Made by a program: the position numbers and the translations under genes
Notes under the pieces: generated by a model
Database searches by the model: none
Seen by the model: only the letters and a program-made list of their open reading frames with translations
What the model was told of the DNA's origin: nothing
Shown: positions 59,383-64,000 of the stretch, in pieces
How positions within the stretch are numbered: position 1 is the first letter of the stretch
How the letters are laid out: each line of letters starts with the position of its first letter
From: Blautia coccoides
GTDB lineage: Bacteria; Bacillota; Clostridia; Lachnospirales; Lachnospiraceae
Length of the DNA stretch: 64,000 bases
Reading direction: 5' to 3'
Assembly: GCF_034355335.1 (NCBI RefSeq)
Contig: NZ_CP136422.1
Coordinates: 4,188,501 to 4,252,500, forward strand

Positions 59383-59763
59383 TGAACCACCTCACTACAA
59401 TATATTTACAAAGTATGCAAAAATGCTTGTACATTATGAAAGAATTTGTCTATAAATAAGAAGTAATCAGATGGCTTTGGAAAGCTCCACTGGAATTTCA
59501 CCATTCCCATTCTGATGGGTGAACCGTGTCATACGGGTGTATCATTATTCTGATATACAGGTCATGGCAGCAACTTTTCCAACAGTCGCTTACGGATCAC
59601 TGGCATGGTCGCTCGCTTCTTTATCCCTCCTTTCGTGGGTCATGGCGTTCCAGTCCGTCGGCTCACCGTATATCAAACGTATCTGATTACTTTATTCATT
59701 TTTCAAAGAACACTTGTAAAACGGAGCTGGAATGAGGTGATAGAACACTCCGTATATATTCGC
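59383..59763. other. Intergenic stretch of the element
   Basis: No gene of useful length and no clear stem or repeat except a 14-codon minus-strand reading from 59606. I see nothing I can assign. Confidence 0.3.
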
Positions 59764-60003
59764 TTATTTCACTCTGACTTCAAAACCTAGAATTGCTTTA
59801 ATAAGAGCAGCTCTGATTCTGCCTTTCAGTTCCATGTCGACCACAATATACATATTTCCGTGTTCATCATAGAACGGGCGTAAACTTGCTTTTGATATGT
59901 AAGCGTCATAGTGATTTAATATTTTCTCTATTGCCACTTCGTCGCCATCAGCAGCTAAACTGATTGTGGAGAATAGAGGACACTTTTTTGTAGACTTCAT
60001 CAT
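59764..60003 (-). CDS. HTH_16-like conjugative-element regulator, 79 aa
   Basis: MMKSTKKCPLFSTISLAADGDEVAIEKILNHYDAYISKASLRPFYDEHGNMYIVVDMELKGRIRAALIKAI is the small HTH protein found beside the sigma-like gene in Tn916-type and related elements. AGGAGGAATTATAAC precedes the start. Overlaps the sigma-like unit end by position (1-bp gap). Confidence 0.78.
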   Translation of the reverse strand: MMKSTKKCPLFSTISLAADGDEVAIEKILNHYDAYISKASLRPFYDEHGNMYIVVDMELKGRIRAALIKAILGFEVRVK

Positions 60004-60004
60004 G

Positions 60005-60424
60005 TTATAATTCCTCCTCATACATATCTCTAATGAGCTTTAGTGAACACATTCTGTTTCTATAAACAGAGTTTCTGGAAATATCCAAAATCTCTGCGAT
60101 TTCTGCGTCTGGTAATTCCAGAAAATAGAACATCAACACAACATTGCGTCGTCTTTCGCTTAATTTTTTGATTGCTTCACATAATTTCTCATCATAGACA
60201 CGAACTTCTGTACCAAACACATCAAAGGAAGTAAATTCAATCGGGTATTCGTCCGATACACTCAACTGGTTTAATTCCAGCTCTGGTATTTCACAGAAAG
60301 ATATTTCATGCTTTGCACGTCTGGCAAGTTCTTTGTTGTAGTTCTTTACAGTTCTGCCAATCACCTTACGAGCCAGACAGTCAAATTGAAGTCTTATAGC
60401 GTTCTCAAATGAAGAAGGTTTCAT
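60005..60424 (-). CDS. Sigma-70-like factor of conjugative element, 139 aa
   Basis: MKPSSFENAIRLQFDCLARKV after AAAGGAGGTGAGATT; the longer upstream reading has no such site. KRRNVVLMFYFLELPDAEIAEILDISRNSVYRNRMCSLKLIRDMYEE is a region-4 HTH. The Tn916-family counterpart sits at the same place and drives element transfer genes. Confidence 0.82.
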   Translation of the reverse strand: MKPSSFENAIRLQFDCLARKVIGRTVKNYNKELARRAKHEISFCEIPELELNQLSVSDEYPIEFTSFDVFGTEVRVYDEKLCEAIKKLSERRRNVVLMFYFLELPDAEIAEILDISRNSVYRNRMCSLKLIRDMYEEEL

Positions 60425-60995
60425 AATCTCACCTCCTTTCAAGTTGAAGTTGCTAAAGCGAAAAGGCTTTTTACCTCTTTCCGCACTAACACTCAACACG
60501 GAGGGGCGATTTGTAACCCGAATCAGAAAAAAATCAAAAAATTTTTTAAAGTAGCAAAAAAGCACAAGGGCATATAAGAAATGCTGTTCTTGTGCTTTTA
60601 AAATTGTTCCTGTTATGTAACGTGAAAAACCACATTCAAGGGTATATTGTGCCGCTGTGAAAGCTAGGATTTTTTTGACAATAACGGATATATTGAAGAT
60701 TGTCGATTATACAGGTCTTTCAATGCGGCTACCTCCCAAAGCCGCTAACCCAAAACCATTATGTTGTTTTTCTATTGATGGGAAAAGAAAAAGGCGGCTT
60801 TTCAACCGCCATCTGGAAAAAGGTATTTTGTGACACGCAAAAACGGTACTGTTGATAGCGGTTTTTTTTATTTGCCGCTATGCAGCACTTTTTAATTGAT
60901 TTACGCATAATAGGAACTAGTAAACCTTACTATACGTTTTTCTATACCTGTTAGAAAATCAACAGGAACTGTAGAATATAGTGAGGTGATTACAT
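60425..60995. other. Control region of the element with stem-loops
   Basis: 571 bp without a gene. It holds the hairpin at 60558-60599, GGCGG/CCGCC around 60792-60810, and ATAGCGG/CCGCTAT around a T-rich loop near 60857-60885. Such stem-rich regions precede Tn916-type regulatory genes and may hold attenuators. Confidence 0.5.
60558..60599. terminator. Strong hairpin with flanking A/T runs
   Basis: AAAAGCACAAG (60558-60568) pairs with CTTGTGCTTTT (60589-60599). It could stop transcription from either side. Confidence 0.6.
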
Positions 60996-61352
60996 ATGCG
61001 TAAAAAAGAAGATAAGTACGATTTCAGAGCTTTTGGTCTTGCCATCAAAGAAGCTCGTATGAAACAGGGTTTAACCCGTGAACAAGTGGGAACAATGATT
61101 GAGATTGACCCACGTTATCTAACAAATATTGAAAATAAAGGACAGCACCCAAGTTTACAGGTATTCTATGACCTTGTATCATTGCTCAATATTTCTGTTG
61201 ATGAATTTTTCCTGCCTGCGTCTGATCTGGATAAAAGCACCAGAAGACGACAGTTGGAAAAGCAACTTGACAACCTTTCCGATAAGGATTTAGTTATCAT
61301 GGAAAGCGTCGCTAACGGAATCATCAAGTCTAAGGAAGTGGCGGAAGAATAA
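60996..61352 (+). CDS. XRE-type regulator of the element, 118 aa
   Basis: [62 protein letters not shown] is a full XRE HTH with a helical C terminus. Divergent from the sigma-like gene, in the position of the Tn916 Orf9-like repressor of transfer. GTGAGGTGATTACAT ahead of the ATG. Confidence 0.85.
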   Translation: MRKKEDKYDFRAFGLAIKEARMKQGLTREQVGTMIEIDPRYLTNIENKGQHPSLQVFYDLVSLLNISVDEFFLPASDLDKSTRRRQLEKQLDNLSDKDLVIMESVANGIIKSKEVAEE

Positions 61353-61380
61353 CGCTCCACTTTTGATTACCAATAAAATA

Positions 61381-61422
61381 AGCCGATAACCCAAGAAATA
61401 CTTATTCTCGGTGTTATCGGCT
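61381..61422. terminator. Inverted repeat between convergent genes
   Basis: AGCCGATAAC (61381-61390) pairs with GTTATCGGCT (61413-61422), between the XRE gene and the oppositely reading KTR gene, whose stop it overlaps. Confidence 0.5.
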
Positions 61423-61599
61423 CTGCGTCTTAGCGTCTGGCTCTATAACAGTTATTTGTTGTTGCCTTACATTGATTAGGCTTTCTTGTTTACATTTAGG
61501 GCAGAATAGAGGATAATTTATCAATTCTGTATCCTTTCGTATTTTTGTGCGTGTTTTATTTCTGCATATAGGGCAGTATATCCATTTTTTTGTTATCAT
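61414..61599 (-). CDS. Cysteine-rich KTR protein
   Basis: 61 residues: MITKKWIYCPICRNKTRTKIRKDTELINYPLFCPKCKQESLINVRQQQITVIEPDA. Two CxxC pairs and the KTR motif match the Cys_rich_KTR family, which is almost always carried on Tn916/Tn1549-like elements beside resistance cargo. Confidence 0.82.
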   Translation of the reverse strand: MITKKWIYCPICRNKTRTKIRKDTELINYPLFCPKCKQESLINVRQQQITVIEPDAKTQSR

Positions 61600-61618
61600 T
61601 CGTTTTCTCTCTAATATG

Positions 61619-62131
61619 CTATTTTATTGTAAACTCACATGCCAAATAATATGTGTCATAATCCCAATCTTTTGGGGATTCAAAATAAGAAACACTTATA
61701 ATTATCCGATAATGCCCTGATGGGAGTTCACCATAAAACGAAGAAATATCATATGCTAACCTCAATCTTTCTGATGGTTTTATAATAACATCATCTTCAT
61801 TGTTTTTTGACGGGTCAGAAAGTTGAGTTAATTGATACCATACATCTGATTGTTCTGCTTCGATTTCAAAATAAGATTCTGAACAATGGTATTCTTTATC
61901 AGAGTTGTTCTCGATAAAAAATGTCGCATTCTCTAAGTTAAAATCCCATTTTTTATCTAATGTAATTTCAACATCTGATAAAGAATTAATTTCTTCTTCA
62001 TTTCCATAAGGCGAAACCTCGTAATATTCTTTAAAATTTTGTGGGAATACATTTTCCTCATTTTGTGATGAATTGCACCCAGATAAAATGCTTACGGCTA
62101 TTACTAAAATTATGCAGATACATTTTTTCAT
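61619..62131 (-). CDS. Lipoprotein, 170 aa
   Basis: Signal peptide and lipobox ILSGC (Cys 19). The remainder is a beta sandwich with SLSDVEITLDKKWDFNLENATFFIENNSDKEYHCSESYFEIEAEQSDVWYQL, the pattern of an Ig-like domain found in Firmicute lipoproteins. Immediately downstream of a sensor kinase. It may be induced with, or sense for, that system. Confidence 0.72.
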   Translation of the reverse strand: MKKCICIILVIAVSILSGCNSSQNEENVFPQNFKEYYEVSPYGNEEEINSLSDVEITLDKKWDFNLENATFFIENNSDKEYHCSESYFEIEAEQSDVWYQLTQLSDPSKNNEDDVIIKPSERLRLAYDISSFYGELPSGHYRIIISVSYFESPKDWDYDTYYLACEFTIK

Positions 62132-62181
62132 TTTTAAAACCTCCTCGATAAATGTTTAGTCCAATTATATGGAGCAAATAT

Positions 62182-63516
62182 CTATTTTTCATCAACATCT
62201 ATGATTTTTATCCAAGCTGTAACACATGCTCCACCCTTATCATTATTCGCAATTTTCAATGTACCTCCATGCCTTTCACACAATATTTTACAAATATTTA
62301 ATCCTAAACCCAAATGTTCAGTCGTATTGTCTTGCGATGATTTGTAAAACGGTAATGTCACACGCTCTATATCACTATCCTTAAAACCGCAGCCATCATC
62401 AGAGACGGAAATCAATAAATATTGTTTTTTCATACTAATGTCAATATCTATCATTGAATTAGCATATCTAATACTATTAGATAATAAATTTTCATAAATC
62501 TGTACAACAATATCAAGATTGATAAATAGGTTTTCGATATTATTACAGCTTGTCTTAATAGAGTATTTTATGTCCGTACAAAGCAGTTCTGTTGTATCTG
62601 ATAAAGATTTTAATAGTAAGTTAAAGTTTATAGTCTCTTTTTTGATTTCTATATCTTCTAATCGGTATAGATTCGTCATGGCATTAACGTGTTTTTCAAG
62701 TCGTTCCACATTCTTACGCATTGTTGATAATTCATCAATTACCTCTTGTTGGGAAACTAATCCTTTTGGAATAAATGATAACAACATTGTAGTATGCCCT
62801 TTAAGTAGTGTTAAGGGAGTACGCAAATCATGCGAAAAAGCAGCATTTAATCGTCTTTGTTCAGCAAACTGTCGTATCATTTTTTGATTGTTTTGATATA
62901 AACAATTTTTCATTTTTTCAAATGCAAGACACAGCTTACCCATTTCGTCTTTATAGGGGTAATACAGAGTAAAGTCCAATTCGTTGTTTTCAATTTTGCT
63001 ATAAGCATTAGTTAGTAACTTTATCGGTCTCGCCAATTTTCGTTTTATAAAAATAGTTACGCAAAGTATCATACTGAATGAAAGAACAACAGGAATAGTG
63101 GCAATATTTATCATTCCTAAAGTAGTATCTACAATCCTATCTTGTTTGGTAAAGTTTGGTGAGACCTCAATATAAGAAACATGATTTGGATAAACGTATT
63201 CTTGTACCGGGCGTTCTTTTTGATAGTCTACAACAAAACTACATACTTTCTTTTGGCTTGCATTATATATTGTATACTCTGTCTGGTCATTATTGTATTT
63301 TGCTATAAATGAACCATTTTCAGGTATATCATATCTTGTTGTCATGTCCTCATATTTATAGTTAAGATTCATTCTATAATTATCAACAAGAGCAATGGCA
63401 GTAACACTTATAGTAATACCAACTACTAAAGAAATAAGTGCGTAAAGAATAAATGAAATTTTAATACTCCTGTTCTCAATATAGTATACTAATTTTTTTT
63501 CCCTTATTTTTTCCAC
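62182..63516 (-). CDS. Sensor histidine kinase
   Basis: 444 residues: a first membrane helix (ISFILYALISLVVGITISVTAIALV), ~110-residue extracellular part, a second helix (GMINIATIPVVLSFSMILCVTIFI), HAMP-like linker, HisKA motif FSHDLRTPLTLLKGHT, and ATPase domain (NSIRYANSMIDI; DDGCGF; LGLGLNICKILCERHGG). The form resembles kinases that control antimicrobial-peptide transporters (inference). The start overlaps the regulator stop. Confidence 0.88.
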   Translation of the reverse strand: MEKIREKKLVYYIENRSIKISFILYALISLVVGITISVTAIALVDNYRMNLNYKYEDMTTRYDIPENGSFIAKYNNDQTEYTIYNASQKKVCSFVVDYQKERPVQEYVYPNHVSYIEVSPNFTKQDRIVDTTLGMINIATIPVVLSFSMILCVTIFIKRKLARPIKLLTNAYSKIENNELDFTLYYPYKDEMGKLCLAFEKMKNCLYQNNQKMIRQFAEQRRLNAAFSHDLRTPLTLLKGHTTMLLSFIPKGLVSQQEVIDELSTMRKNVERLEKHVNAMTNLYRLEDIEIKKETINFNLLLKSLSDTTELLCTDIKYSIKTSCNNIENLFINLDIVVQIYENLLSNSIRYANSMIDIDISMKKQYLLISVSDDGCGFKDSDIERVTLPFYKSSQDNTTEHLGLGLNICKILCERHGGTLKIANNDKGGACVTAWIKIIDVDEK

Positions 63517-64000
63517 TTATATCCGCACCCCCAAACAGTTTCTATATAAGGATTATCACTCATAGAAAGAAATTTTGTTCTTATCCGTCGTATATGTTCC
63601 GTAACAACAGAATTGTCACCGCAACCATCTAGCCCCCATACTTTTTCATAGATTGTTTCACGGTCGAAAACAATACCTTTGTTTTGTGAAAGAAATTCAA
63701 TTATATCAAATTCTTTCTTCGTAAAGTTTATTTCAGCATTTTTATAAAAAACCGTTCGTGATGAATAATCAATTACTATATTTTTATCGAACTGTACTAT
63801 TGCAGACGAACTATGCCTTTTCTCTCTCCGCAAATGGGCAGCAACTCTAGCTTCTAATTCATCAATAGAGAAAGGCTTTACAACATAGTCGTCAGCACCG
63901 ATAGCAAACCCCTTGATTTTATCACAGTCCTCAACACGAGCTGTTAAAAAAATAATAGGACAGGAAACATAATTTCTAATCGCCTCACAAACTGTAAAGC
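63504..64000 (-). CDS. OmpR/PhoB-type response regulator, partial
   Basis: The 5' end lies beyond the window. Visible part: receiver end (CPIIFLTARVEDCDKIKGFAIGADDYVVKPFSIDELEARVAAHLRRE) and a winged-helix DNA-binding domain (FTKKEFDIIEFLSQNKGIVFDRETIYEKVWG... IRRIRTKFLS... TVWGCGYKWKK). Coupled to the sensor kinase by a 13-bp overlap. Confidence 0.9.
   Translation of the reverse strand, partial: FTVCEAIRNYVSCPIIFLTARVEDCDKIKGFAIGADDYVVKPFSIDELEARVAAHLRREKRHSSSAIVQFDKNIVIDYSSRTVFYKNAEINFTKKEFDIIEFLSQNKGIVFDRETIYEKVWGLDGCGDNSVVTEHIRRIRTKFLSMSDNPYIETVWGCGYKWKK

Larger units (their letters stand above)
57505..64000. mobile_element. Left part of a TnpX/TndX-type integrative element
   Basis: Begins just after a GA dinucleotide (57503-57504) in cotJC; GA is the known joint of TnpX/TndX-type elements. 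Contents: serine recombinase, small ORF, HTH_16-like and sigma-like pair, XRE regulator, Cys-rich KTR protein and cargo genes. Continues past the window end; conjugation genes are not in view. Confidence 0.8.

Overview
The window comes from a low-to-mid GC, spore-forming Firmicute, most likely a gut Clostridia of the Lachnospiraceae type. The evidence is strong AGGAGG ribosome sites, sigma-A promoters with 17-bp spacers, a fragment of the spore-coat manganese catalase gene cotJC, and the gene style of the prophage.

Layout. (1) 1-6976 is host chromosome: a minus-strand ROK regulator / MFS transporter / PHP phosphoesterase operon, a DUF2284 metal-binding protein, and a PucR-type regulator divergent from a uroporphyrinogen-decarboxylase-like gene. 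(2) 6977-57283 is a siphovirus prophage of about 50.3 kb. From its left end it carries a structured non-coding stretch and a cluster of tiny genes under one small HTH regulator; lysis genes (9.2-12 kb); tail fibres with a candidate invertible tip cassette (12-15 kb); tail and head genes (15-33 kb); a low-GC three-gene cargo operon headed by a ParA-like ATPase (33.0-35.0 kb); a probable ~700-nt structured RNA with its own promoter and terminator (35.0-35.75 kb); replication and early genes (35.8-50 kb) with an iteron-like origin next to a VirE-type primase/helicase; a region of small genes on alternating strands with a repeated promoter/leader (50-52 kb); a Cro/CI-type switch with an ImmA-type protease; two lipoprotein genes; and a large serine integrase next to the right attachment site. 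(3) 57284-57504 is an internal piece of cotJC. (4) From 57505 to the window end lies the start of a second element, a TnpX/TndX-type integrative element with its own serine recombinase, a sigma-like factor, HTH regulators, and cargo (Cys-rich KTR protein, lipoprotein, sensor kinase, response regulator).

How it fits together. The phage is organised as early leftward (50 to 35.8 kb) and late leftward (33 to 9 kb) genes, with lysogeny genes reading rightward from 52.4 kb to the integrase. Two structural genes, major capsid and major tail protein, each end at a canonical -1 slippery heptamer followed by an open -1 frame, so each is probably made in a short and an extended form. The cargo operon and the large RNA lie between the early and late blocks, where phages commonly carry accessory genes.

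Most notable: the two frameshift sites, the inverted tail-fibre cassette, the large RNA, the ParA-headed operon, the three-operator regulon at the left end, the tripled leader cassette, an in-frame stop inside the helicase P-loop, and a cotJC gene hit by two different serine-recombinase elements with mismatched host flanks on the prophage.
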